Source of the DNA: an uncultured Paraprevotella sp.
Lineage (GTDB): Bacteria > Bacteroidota > Bacteroidia > Bacteroidales > Bacteroidaceae
Assembly (NCBI GenBank): GCA_910584955.1
Contig: CAJUDC010000067.1
Location: 1 to 13,355, forward strand
DNA length: 13,355 bases
Direction: 5' to 3'
How positions within the stretch are numbered: the first letter of the stretch is position 1; each line of letters opens with the position of its first letter. Positions 7,329-13,355 of this stretch are shown one piece after another. The notes beneath the pieces were generated by a model. That model searched no databases, was not told where the DNA came from, and saw only the letters and a program-made list of their open reading frames with translations. The position numbers and the translations under genes are program-made.

Positions 7329-7883
7329 GTGCCTCCTCACCGCCCTTCCGCCCCACAAAGCGCAACGGGACAAACGCTACCCGTGGCGACATTTTGCCCG
7401 CAGAAAGCCCGTCAGACCGACAAAAAGACAAAGGCATCGGACCACCTGTAAGCACAGAAAAGTGCGTTTTCCGTCTGCCGGGCCCACTGCGTGGCAACGG
7501 GGTGAGCACCACGCAAACACAGGGTGAGCATCCCAAGAAAACACGGCAAGCACCGCGTGAGAACGGGATGCGCACCAGCACGGAATCCCCTACCCGAAAA
7601 AACAAAAAAACCTCTCAAACCAAGGCTTCAAAACACGAAAAAGCGTCTGCATTGGAACGGGATGAAGAAAATATTTTGTAAAGGAAGAAGAAAAGAAAGT
7701 AGCACCAGAAGCTGTTTTCCAGTCGCTTAGCAGGGAAATACCGTCTGTCGGAACGTCTGAGATTCCGCTACAGCAAAAACGGCGTCCGCCTCGGCAGCCA
7801 CAGGTTCTTCTCGGCGCACGGGCGGAGCATTTGACAAAATGACAGTTGAAAAGAGAAAGCAGGCGACGTATCCCGAACGGGCC
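7329..7883. other. Gap between convergent genes, no supported gene
   Basis: About 550 bases between the BspA-like gene's terminator and the terminator of the minus-strand operon. Open frames exist on both strands (for example 7394-7681 plus, 7412-7618 minus, 7727-7918 minus), but they are short, compositionally odd and show no domain, signal peptide or family pattern. The recognisable content is a degenerate tandem repeat at 7489-7576 and an isolated hairpin at 7745-7773 (CTGTCGGAA against TTCCG and ACAG, with two unpaired bases). Confidence 0.6.
7489..7576. repeat. Degenerate 22-bp intergenic tandem repeat, four units
   Basis: Four head-to-tail units of 21-23 bases on the plus strand: 7489-7510, 7511-7533, 7534-7554 and 7555-7576. 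Units 1 and 4 are the most similar: GCGTGGCAACGGGGTGAGC then ACC, against GCGTGAGAACGGGATGCGC then ACC. The shared pattern is ACGC or GCGT, an A-rich centre, GGG, then TGAGCACC. Units 2 and 3 are more decayed. There are no unique spacers between units. Confidence 0.65.
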
Positions 7884-7915
7884 AAAAGGCTCTCATCACC
7901 ACACAGCAAGAGCCT
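7884..7915 (-). terminator. Intrinsic terminator of the minus-strand operon
   Basis: On the minus strand AGGCTCT (from 7915) pairs with AGAGCCT (to 7887) across a 15-base loop, and the run continues as TTTT over 7887-7884. It starts about 24 bases beyond the acyltransferase stop codon. The T-tract is short. Confidence 0.6.
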
Positions 7916-7938
7916 CACTCACCGTCCCAAAGTAAGGA

Positions 7939-8880
7939 CTACGACAAGGCCTGCCGTCCCAAGAACCAGCGCGAGAGATGCAGGCGGTCCAACGCCCAAG
8001 CACCACCTAACGAACCGACGAGCGTAAAGGCAGTAGCCGCAACGGCATAGAGCAAGCCCGTGGGGTCGAACGCAAACCACGGCACGGCAAACTTGGCCAG
8101 CATAGTGAAAACGGGCGAGAAGAGCAGAATAACCAGTGTGTTACGCCCTATGAAATGACACACGGCGCGCACGCGCCCCTCCCGGGGCAGGCGTCCGTAC
8201 ACATCGAGCAGAGCCGACACGACGAGCCACACAATGGCAACGCCACCCGGCGTGGCGCGGTCGTGGCACACCGGGAAGCAGGCCAACACCGCCAAGGGCA
8301 GGCACGCCCACAGCGACGGGCGGAAAAAGGTCGTGAATCCCACGCCGATGCGCGCCAGAAACAGCCCGGCGCCAAAATACAGGGAGTCGGCCCAACTGAA
8401 TTTTTGGAAAAGCAGCGACACACCGCCAAAGAGCAGTGCAAGGCACCCCAGACGCAGCGCCTCGGACCAACGGCCCGGCAGACGGTAGACCCCGTAGGCC
8501 AGGAGCTGGCAGAGCATAAGCGTGTGCAAATACCAGTAGGGTCCCAAAGGATTGACAAACAGCTTTTGCAACCACAGGCCCGTCGTGAGCGAAACCACCG
8601 GTTCACGAACGGGAAGCACGGCAGACATCAGCACATAACCGGTCTCCATCACCGCATAGGGAATAAAAAGCCACAACAGCCCCCGAAAAAAGGGACGGGG
8701 AGCTTTGCAGGGTTTCATCAAATAACCGGAAACAAGCAGAAAAGCCGGCATGTGAAAAGTATAGACAAAGGTCTTGACAGCCGGGTACTTGTCGCCCACA
8801 TAAGCCAGATGAAAAACCACCATCAGTCCGATGCACACGCACTTCAGGAAATCCAGTGCCTCAATCCGTCTGCCCGTCAT
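7939..8880 (-). CDS. Acyltransferase 3 family integral membrane protein
   Basis: 313 residues, polytopic with roughly 9-10 hydrophobic segments. Members of this family (PF01757-type) transfer acetyl or other acyl groups from cytoplasmic donors to sugars and other cell-envelope or exported molecules. The family pattern is clear: the N-terminal RIEALDFLK block with a membrane-embedded histidine (MVVFHL, H24), then FHMPAFLLVSGYL at residues 42-54, then GPYWYLHTL at 113-121. It resembles the small stand-alone fucose-4-O-acetylase-like branch, but the substrate cannot be told from the sequence. Its ATG (8878-8880) overlaps the stop of the upstream EamA gene in an ATGA arrangement, which indicates translational coupling. 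It is the last gene of the operon, followed by a hairpin at 7884-7915. Confidence 0.92.
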   Translation of the reverse strand: MTGRRIEALDFLKCVCIGLMVVFHLAYVGDKYPAVKTFVYTFHMPAFLLVSGYLMKPCKAPRPFFRGLLWLFIPYAVMETGYVLMSAVLPVREPVVSLTTGLWLQKLFVNPLGPYWYLHTLMLCQLLAYGVYRLPGRWSEALRLGCLALLFGGVSLLFQKFSWADSLYFGAGLFLARIGVGFTTFFRPSLWACLPLAVLACFPVCHDRATPGGVAIVWLVVSALLDVYGRLPREGRVRAVCHFIGRNTLVILLFSPVFTMLAKFAVPWFAFDPTGLLYAVAATAFTLVGSLGGAWALDRLHLSRWFLGRQALS

Positions 8881-9821
8881 CGCATCCCACCCTTCCGTTT
8901 ATCCGTCTTCCGCCACCGGTAGCCCGCCAACAGCCGGACCGCCCGCAGGCGATCCACCCCGTATACACCGCCCAGGATCAGCAAGGTGCCCACCACGGCC
9001 AACGGCGTGATTTGTTCGCCCAGCACCCAATAGGAAGTGAACAGCGTAACCAGCGGATTGAAATAGAGGTAATTGGTGGAACGGACCACCCCGATGCGCT
9101 CCATCACCACATTCCAGCCGAAATAGCAGAGAAACGAAGCGATGAAACCCAAATACAACAGATTGGTCCACACCAGTGGACGCGCATACAAAATCACATC
9201 GGTCTGTAAAGGGAAAAAGAAAAAGGCGGGCAGGATGGTAAGCAGTCCATAGGCAAAAACCTTGCGGGTAACGAACAGAAGCGGATATTTACCGCGCAAC
9301 CTTCTCACCCCCAACGAATAGAAAGCCCATGTAAGCGAGGCATAGCAGGCCAGCATATCGCCCACCGGAGAAAGATTCAGAACAAAATGACCGTTCAGCA
9401 CCACCAAAGCCATACCGGCGAGTGCTACTACCGAACAGACCGTCTGGGCGGCATTCAACCGCTCCTCCTTATAAAAACAACCCAAAAGGGCGGTAGTAAA
9501 CAGCGGCGTGGCACAGACAATCAACGAGACATTGGAACAGTAAGAATATTGCAGGGCGATATTCTCCGTCATGAAATACAGCGAGCCCCCCGTAAGTCCC
9601 AACAGCGCCAATTGCAACTCATCGCCCAAAGAACGTGCGAAAAGCCTGCGGCCCGCCAAAGGCAGGATGCACAGATAAGCCAACAGAAAACGTACAAAGA
9701 AAATATCAACAGGCCGCAGGCCGTTGTTGATCAACATCTTGGTAGACACAAACGTTGTCCCCCACACAGCCACGATAAGAAAAGCAAGCAGATGGATGCC
9801 GCAGATTCTTCCCGCATTCAT
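8877..9821 (-). CDS. EamA-family (drug/metabolite transporter superfamily) inner-membrane permease
   Basis: About 314 residues and very hydrophobic throughout, consistent with ten membrane helices from two tandem EamA repeats (roughly residues 10-143 and 152-295). The first repeat opens with the family signature AVWGTTFVSTK and contains RFLLAYL and GGSLYFMTENIAL. The second opens with GDMLACYASLTWAFYSLG. It ends in a positively charged tail (RWRKTDKRKGG), suggesting a cytoplasmic C-terminus. Members export amino acids, nucleosides or other metabolites; the substrate is not predictable. I prefer ATG at 9819-9821; a GTG at 9828-9830 would add three residues (MSV). It follows the 9849-10289 gene with a gap of 18-27 bases and overlaps the acyltransferase gene by four bases. 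Confidence 0.92.
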   Translation of the reverse strand: MNAGRICGIHLLAFLIVAVWGTTFVSTKMLINNGLRPVDIFFVRFLLAYLCILPLAGRRLFARSLGDELQLALLGLTGGSLYFMTENIALQYSYCSNVSLIVCATPLFTTALLGCFYKEERLNAAQTVCSVVALAGMALVVLNGHFVLNLSPVGDMLACYASLTWAFYSLGVRRLRGKYPLLFVTRKVFAYGLLTILPAFFFFPLQTDVILYARPLVWTNLLYLGFIASFLCYFGWNVVMERIGVVRSTNYLYFNPLVTLFTSYWVLGEQITPLAVVGTLLILGGVYGVDRLRAVRLLAGYRWRKTDKRKGGMR

Positions 9822-9848
9822 AACGGACACATTATACGGACCTGAGCA

Positions 9849-10289
9849 TCAGTCGCTCAACAGATTCTTTAAGAATTCATCCAACTCCTGATCCAGCCCT
9901 TTCAACAATTCTCCGTCGAGTATCTGCGTGTCGTCGTCCACCAGATAAAGATCGCTCACCGTTTCCTTCTCATCATCTACCAACACGAAAGAGAAAGGCT
10001 TGAAAACAGGCATGGCCTCCAGCGTCTCCTTCATGTTTTGCAGGCACTGGCGAAGCACGGGAATAATGTCCTTATAGAAATTCTCGTCCTTCGTGCCGAG
10101 CCATTGCTCCACCACGCAACGGGTAAGCTCTTCATCGTCATCGTTGAAAGCGAGCAATTCTCCCGATTCCGCTTTCACTTGCAGATGTATGTCCGTCAGT
10201 ACCGGATCTTCCGTATCTGCGGGAAACTTGGCAACCACCTTACGCAAGGCGCGCTCTATTTGCTGAATCGTTTGTGCCGTGGCTTTCAT
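9849..10289 (-). CDS. Conserved-looking acidic cytoplasmic protein of unknown function
   Basis: 146 residues with no signal peptide or membrane segment. I do not recognise a family. It starts MKATAQTIQQIERAL with an amphipathic helical look. Acidic clusters occur throughout (NDDDEE, DDEKE, VDDDTQ), and it ends with a Leu/Asp/Glu-rich helix, DQELDEFLKNLL. Codon use is like its neighbours, the frame is clean, a -7 promoter element lies about 30 bases before the ATG (10320-10327), and the spacing to the EamA gene is short. These features support a real first gene of an operon. No catalytic motif is visible, so I assign no function. Confidence 0.85.
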   Translation of the reverse strand: MKATAQTIQQIERALRKVVAKFPADTEDPVLTDIHLQVKAESGELLAFNDDDEELTRCVVEQWLGTKDENFYKDIIPVLRQCLQNMKETLEAMPVFKPFSFVLVDDEKETVSDLYLVDDDTQILDGELLKGLDQELDEFLKNLLSD

Positions 10290-10319
10290 AACTGTTCTTC
10301 TTTTTAGGGATTATTTGTT

Positions 10320-10327
10320 CAAAAGTA
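10320..10327 (-). promoter_or_regulatory. Putative operon promoter -7 element (TACTTTTG)
   Basis: On the minus strand this reads TACTTTTG, an exact TAnnTTTG match, about 30 bases upstream of the ATG at 10289. The region where a -33 box would lie is occupied by the terminator hairpin at 10336-10360, so the -33 is not canonical. Confidence 0.55.
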
Positions 10328-10328
10328 C

Positions 10329-10360
10329 AAAAAATCGGATAACCCTGTGCGGATTATCCG
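10329..10360 (-). terminator. Intrinsic terminator immediately upstream of the operon promoter
   Basis: On the minus strand CGGATAATCC (10360-10351) pairs with GGTTATCCG (10344-10336) over 9 bp with one bulged T and a six-base loop, followed by ATTTTTT. It insulates the operon at 10289-7939 from transcription of the redoxin gene or the gap before it. It is 285 bases beyond the redoxin stop, so it may act as a backup to the weaker hairpin at 10606-10637. Confidence 0.65.
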
Positions 10361-10605
10361 AAAAACTTATGAAAAAAACGTAGAATTATTTCGTAGGCCC
10401 CAACGGCGGAGGGGTAGCCCGAAATCGGACCGTCCCCGACGGGCAGACAGAAAGAAGGGCCGGCAAAGCGCCGAAGCAGCGCCCCACCCCGCATTTCCCA
10501 ACGGCGACAGGCGGACAGGCCCCGGTGGCGATACCGCACCTCCTGCGGGGAAGCACGGCGGAGAGGAGGACAACAGAGAGGCAAAGCGGGAGCGGCGGAG
10601 AAACG
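10361..10605. other. GC-rich gap without a supported gene
   Basis: The sequence between the two hairpins is GC-rich, with a purine-biased plus strand. CGGCGGAG recurs three times (near 10405, 10553 and 10592), each in a different context. Open frames crossing it (10347-10736 plus, 10367-10954 minus) run into the redoxin gene, are dominated by Arg, Pro and Ser, and match nothing I know. I see no RNA-gene signature. Confidence 0.5.
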
Positions 10606-10637
10606 AAAATGCCCCGGCACACGCGAACCCTGCCGGG
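10606..10637 (-). terminator. Possible weak terminator after the redoxin gene
   Basis: On the minus strand CCCGGCA (10637-10631) pairs with TGCCGGG (10619-10613), a perfect 7-bp GC-rich stem with an 11-base loop. It is followed by GCATTTT, only four Ts. It lies eight bases past the stop codon. The position is right for a terminator; the T-tract is poor. Confidence 0.45.
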
Positions 10638-10644
10638 ACAAGGA

Positions 10645-11835
10645 TTAGGGACGGAGGTGGGGAGCGAGTTTCCCGTTCAGCACGCCCTTGCCGTAGCCGC
10701 TCCAACTTTCGAGCAACTTGCCGGCGGGCGAGATGAGCACAAAGTGGGGAATGCCCGTGACGCCGTAGCGGCCCCGCAGCCCCGTGCCGTCCGGGCGCAA
10801 CTCGTTCCATTGGACGCCGCCCAAGGCGTTGGCCGAAACGTATTCCTGCCACAAGTCCTTGGGATCTTCGGAAAGACTCACCACCGTCAGGCTGTCGGCA
10901 TACTGCTCTTGCAAAGTCTGGAGTTCGGGAATGGCCCGAAGGCAGGGACCGCACCCCTGGCTCCAGAAATCGAGCAACAGGTAGCGCCCCTCAAACTCGG
11001 ACAGGTGGTGGAGGCCCCCCTGCGTGTCGTAGAGATCGCCGTCCACATAGTCGTCGCCCACCCGGAGCGGGGGCGGCAACTCTATGTAGGCCTTGAGCGT
11101 GCGCCCTCGGTCGGTGTGGCGGATGCTGTCGGGCAGACACGTATAGAGCGCCCGGATGCGGGCAGCAGTGGTCGCCTCCTCCCCGTCCAGATCCTTCACC
11201 AAAAGCGTATAGTCTCGCAACCAAGGTTCCGAAACGGGCATAACACCCAAGAAATCGATGAGCTTACTCATCCTCACCTTTTCTAACGGATCGACCAACG
11301 CGCTCAGCGAATCGATCTGCTGCCGAAGGCGAGCGGCGCGCCCCTTGTCAGCATTCTGATGGCGATACAGTTCCATCATACACTCATTTTCCTCGCCCAA
11401 TAAGAAGAGAAACTGTTGCTCCTCCGGCAACATGGCGGCCAGTTTCCGGGCTTCGTAAGCCTGTTCGGGCACGTCGCTCTCCACGTGCCACATCGGGTGG
11501 CACACGCCCTGCCCGCTGATCGTTACGTGCTTGCCGGGCGCCACCCACACATCGAGCCACGAATTGGGCGCCTTCTTTATGTCCGTCGTCAGACAGAAGT
11601 TTTGCGCACCGCCCGTAAGGGTGTCGGCCAAGTGGAAACGTCCGTTGCGCACGGTGTCTGTCTGCACGGTAACCAGCAACGAGCCCTTGATTTTCTTCAG
11701 CCTGATGGCGGCGCCGTCGGGCACGCCACTCAGCCTCCCGTCGATGCGGAAACTGTCGGAGTGCACCTCGTCGGCCTGCGCGGAGAACGGCAGAAGGCAT
11801 CCTACGATACAAGAAAAAACAATCAAAGGATTCAT
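10645..11835 (-). CDS. Secreted TlpA/AhpC-TSA-type thioredoxin-fold protein with N-terminal DUF4369-like domain
   Basis: 396 residues. Start chosen at ATG 11833-11835 because it begins a signal peptide (MNPLIVFSCIVGCLLPFSAQA); the open frame extends upstream, but that part overlaps the secA end and is not protein-like. Residues of about 25-115 form a beta-rich domain (FRIDGRLSGVPDGAAIRLKK) typical of the DUF4369 region found N-terminal to Bacteroidetes redoxins. A helical middle follows. Residues of about 255-396 are a TlpA-like thioredoxin fold with active site CGPC at 295-298 (FWSQGCGPCLRAIPEL) and the cis-proline loop GIPHFVLI with P363. It likely acts in the periplasm as a thiol-disulfide oxidoreductase, reducing disulfides or serving cytochrome c or envelope protein maturation; the partner is unknown. 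A residual Cys at residue 9 or 13 could suit lipoprotein processing, but no clean lipobox is seen. It lies 116 bases downstream of secA on the same strand. Confidence 0.92.
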   Translation of the reverse strand: MNPLIVFSCIVGCLLPFSAQADEVHSDSFRIDGRLSGVPDGAAIRLKKIKGSLLVTVQTDTVRNGRFHLADTLTGGAQNFCLTTDIKKAPNSWLDVWVAPGKHVTISGQGVCHPMWHVESDVPEQAYEARKLAAMLPEEQQFLFLLGEENECMMELYRHQNADKGRAARLRQQIDSLSALVDPLEKVRMSKLIDFLGVMPVSEPWLRDYTLLVKDLDGEEATTAARIRALYTCLPDSIRHTDRGRTLKAYIELPPPLRVGDDYVDGDLYDTQGGLHHLSEFEGRYLLLDFWSQGCGPCLRAIPELQTLQEQYADSLTVVSLSEDPKDLWQEYVSANALGGVQWNELRPDGTGLRGRYGVTGIPHFVLISPAGKLLESWSGYGKGVLNGKLAPHLRP

Positions 11836-11855
11836 ACGATGGGGATTAAACGGTG

Positions 11856-11915
11856 AAAACACAGAAGCCTCCCCGCACAACACCCTTGCTGAGGGCCTTG
11901 CCGCGAAGAGGCTTC
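11856..11915 (-). terminator. Inverted repeat between secA and the redoxin gene, possible secA terminator
   Basis: On the minus strand GAAGCCTC (11915-11908) pairs perfectly with GAGGCTTC (11871-11864), then TGTGTTTT. The 36-base loop itself contains a small CCCT/AGGG hairpin. It begins 36 bases past the secA stop and finishes 20 bases before the redoxin ATG. It could terminate secA or be a structured leader of the redoxin message; the interrupted T-tract argues for modest efficiency. TAGATTTA at 11926-11919 resembles a -7 element with one mismatch. Confidence 0.45.
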
Positions 11916-11951
11916 CGATAAATCTATTTTTCAGGTGCTCACGCCTGTGGC

Positions 11952-13355
11952 TTACAACCCGGCGCCGTGGCAGTTCTTGAACTTCTTGCCGCTTCCGCAC
12001 GGACACGGATCGTTGCGTCCGGGCATCTTATCAGCCACGATGGGCTGGCGCTTCTGCCGTTCGCGCGTATCCTGATGAGCCGCCGCTTCCTGAGCCGGAT
12101 CCGTCAGGTCGTTCCGGCTCTCCACATACTGCTCCTGACGCACCGGGGCGGGTGCCGCTTCCTGTACGCGTTCAGGCTCCTGCACCGGGATCTGTCCTCT
12201 CATCAGGATGCTCAGCGTCTGATTATTAATACGGTTTACCATGCTGTCGAAGAGCTTCACGCTTTCGAGTTTGAAAATCAAAAGCGGGTCCTTCTGCTCG
12301 TAGCTGGCATTCTGAACGGAATGTTTGAGTTCGTCCAGTTCGCGCAGATTTTCTTTCCACGCCTCGTCAATGGTGTGCAGCATGATCGATTTTTCGAAAG
12401 CTGTCACCACAGCACGCGATTCGGTTTCATACGCCTCTTTCAAAGGCACGGTAATATTGTATACCCGACGACCGTCGATCACCGGCACGAGAATGTTCTC
12501 ATACATGCTTCCCTGGGGCGATTCGTACACTTGCTTGATCACCGGTTGCGCCACCCGTGCCAACAAATCCATCTTCTGCTTGAAGCGGTTCATCGCCTGC
12601 TGGTAGGCGTCCTCACAAAGTTTCTCACGCTTCGTTTCGGTAAACTCGGTTTCCGTGAAAGGTACCTCCATAGCAAAAATCTCCAGGAAGCGCTCTTTGC
12701 ATCCGATATAGTCGTTGTTCTCAATAATATGCACACAACGGTCCCAAATCATATCGGCAATATCCATACCGATACGCTCGCCCATCAAGGCATGGCGCCG
12801 TTTCTCATACACCACGGTACGCTGCTTGTTCATCACATCGTCGTACTCCAGCAAACGCTTACGCACACCGAAATGATTCTCTTCCACCTTCTTCTGTGCA
12901 TTCTCGATGGAGCGGCTCAGCCATTTATGCTCGATCATCTCACCGTCTTCCATACCACCGCCGAAACGATCCACCACCTTGGCGATACGCTCGCTTCCAA
13001 ACAGTCGCATCAGTTTGTCCTCGAAAGAAACATAGAACACAGACGAACCCGGGTCGCCCTGACGTCCGGCACGTCCGCGCAACTGACGGTCGACACGACG
13101 GCTCTCGTGACGCTCCGTACCGATGATGGCCAGACCGCCGGCCGCCTTCACCTCGTCGCTCAACTTGATGTCCGTACCACGTCCGGCCATGTTCGTGGCG
13201 ATTGTCACCGTACTGCTCTGTCCGGCCTGTGCCACAATATCAGCCTCTTGCTGATGCAACTTGGCATTCAACACATTATGAGGAATCTTGCGCATCTGAA
13301 GCATCTTACTCAGCATCTCGGAGATTTCCACCGAGGTCGTACCTACTAATACCGG
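11952..13355 (-). CDS. secA: Preprotein translocase ATPase SecA, C-terminal part (5' end beyond window)
   Basis: ATPase motor that drives unfolded preproteins through SecYEG. 467 residues are visible; the N-terminal part, including nucleotide-binding domain 1 and most of the preprotein-binding domain, lies to the right of the window. The frame is open to the edge, and the codon at 13329-13331 is GTG (Val), an internal residue rather than a start. Visible parts in order: VLVGTTSVE; the NBD2 motif ATNMAGRGTDIKL; the arginine-finger motif QLRGRAGRQGDPGS; the helical scaffold and wing domains; a variable Gln/Ala/Glu-rich linker; and the C-terminal SEC-C zinc motif C-x-C-x8-C-H in RNDPCPCGSGKKFKNCHG, which binds SecB and ribosomes in known SecAs. 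Nothing looks broken. It precedes the redoxin gene on the same strand. Confidence 0.98.
   Translation of the reverse strand, partial: PVLVGTTSVEISEMLSKMLQMRKIPHNVLNAKLHQQEADIVAQAGQSSTVTIATNMAGRGTDIKLSDEVKAAGGLAIIGTERHESRRVDRQLRGRAGRQGDPGSSVFYVSFEDKLMRLFGSERIAKVVDRFGGGMEDGEMIEHKWLSRSIENAQKKVEENHFGVRKRLLEYDDVMNKQRTVVYEKRRHALMGERIGMDIADMIWDRCVHIIENNDYIGCKERFLEIFAMEVPFTETEFTETKREKLCEDAYQQAMNRFKQKMDLLARVAQPVIKQVYESPQGSMYENILVPVIDGRRVYNITVPLKEAYETESRAVVTAFEKSIMLHTIDEAWKENLRELDELKHSVQNASYEQKDPLLIFKLESVKLFDSMVNRINNQTLSILMRGQIPVQEPERVQEAAPAPVRQEQYVESRNDLTDPAQEAAAHQDTRERQKRQPIVADKMPGRNDPCPCGSGKKFKNCHGAGL

Noticed and set aside
7489..7576. CRISPR array
   Set aside because: Units are adjacent and degenerate with no unique spacers, and there are no cas genes in the window.
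7412..7618. 68-codon minus-strand frame containing repeated GAHPV segments
   Set aside because: The peptide repeats are just the 22-bp DNA tandem repeat translated; no start context or homology-like pattern supports a protein.
8155..8922. 255-codon plus-strand frame antisense to the acyltransferase gene
   Set aside because: His/Gln/Arg-rich translation without motifs; the opposite strand encodes a clear acyltransferase-3 protein.
10367..10954. 195-codon minus-strand frame spanning the GC-rich gap and the end of the redoxin gene
   Set aside because: Arg/Pro/Ser-rich and in another frame from the thioredoxin-fold domain; a product of high GC lacking stop codons.
11836..12006. N-terminal extension of the redoxin by 57 codons
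   Set aside because: It overlaps the secA 3' end and would bury the signal peptide that starts at 11835 behind an Arg-rich segment.
11967..13349. 460-codon plus-strand frame antisense to secA
   Set aside because: Despite its length it is the complement of the highly conserved SecA frame; its His/Leu-rich translation shows no family pattern.

Overview
The window looks like a chromosomal segment from a member of the Bacteroidales with fairly high GC for that order. The pointers are Bacteroidales-type MazG, ValS and SecA, a BspA-like leucine-rich repeat protein whose C-terminus resembles a type IX secretion tail, a DUF4369-like/TlpA redoxin, start codons without Shine-Dalgarno sequences, and promoters of the Bacteroidetes -7 type (TAnnTTTG). 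Species cannot be told from this alone.

Layout, left to right. (1) 1-725, minus strand: a MazG nucleotide pyrophosphohydrolase, C-terminus cut by the window edge, divergent from (2) valS at 1039-3687, plus strand. Each has a TAnnTTTG element in the 313-base gap. (3) 3688-4364 contains no protein gene. It holds a probable valS terminator, a good -7 element at 3882-3889, and about 350 bases with extensive self-complementarity (hairpins, a three-way junction, a long rod). It ends in a hairpin plus T-tract and is followed by a second small hairpin plus T-tract. I read this as an unclassified structured RNA, either free-standing or the long leader of the next gene. (4) 4365-7232, plus strand: a 955-residue secreted BspA-like protein with about 19 LRR_5-type repeats, closed by a strong terminator. 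(5) 7329-7883: a gap with no convincing gene but a degenerate 22-bp tandem repeat.

(6) 7939-10289, minus strand: a probable three-gene operon transcribed right to left. It encodes an acidic uncharacterised protein, an EamA-family transporter and an acyltransferase-3 membrane enzyme. The last two overlap by ATGA. A TACTTTTG promoter lies just upstream and a terminator hairpin just downstream. (7) 10361-10644: a GC-rich gap without a supported gene, bounded by two hairpins. (8) 10645-11835, minus strand: a secreted TlpA-type thioredoxin-fold protein. (9) 11952-13355, minus strand: the C-terminal part of SecA, running off the right edge.

Most genes are housekeeping (nucleotide sanitation, aminoacylation, secretion) or envelope functions (redoxin, acyltransferase, exporter-like carrier, surface LRR protein). 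The least ordinary part is the 3.9-4.3 kb structured RNA region. Its terminator arm can pair with either of two partners, which gives it the layout of an attenuator, and no consensus promoter is visible between it and the surface-protein gene.
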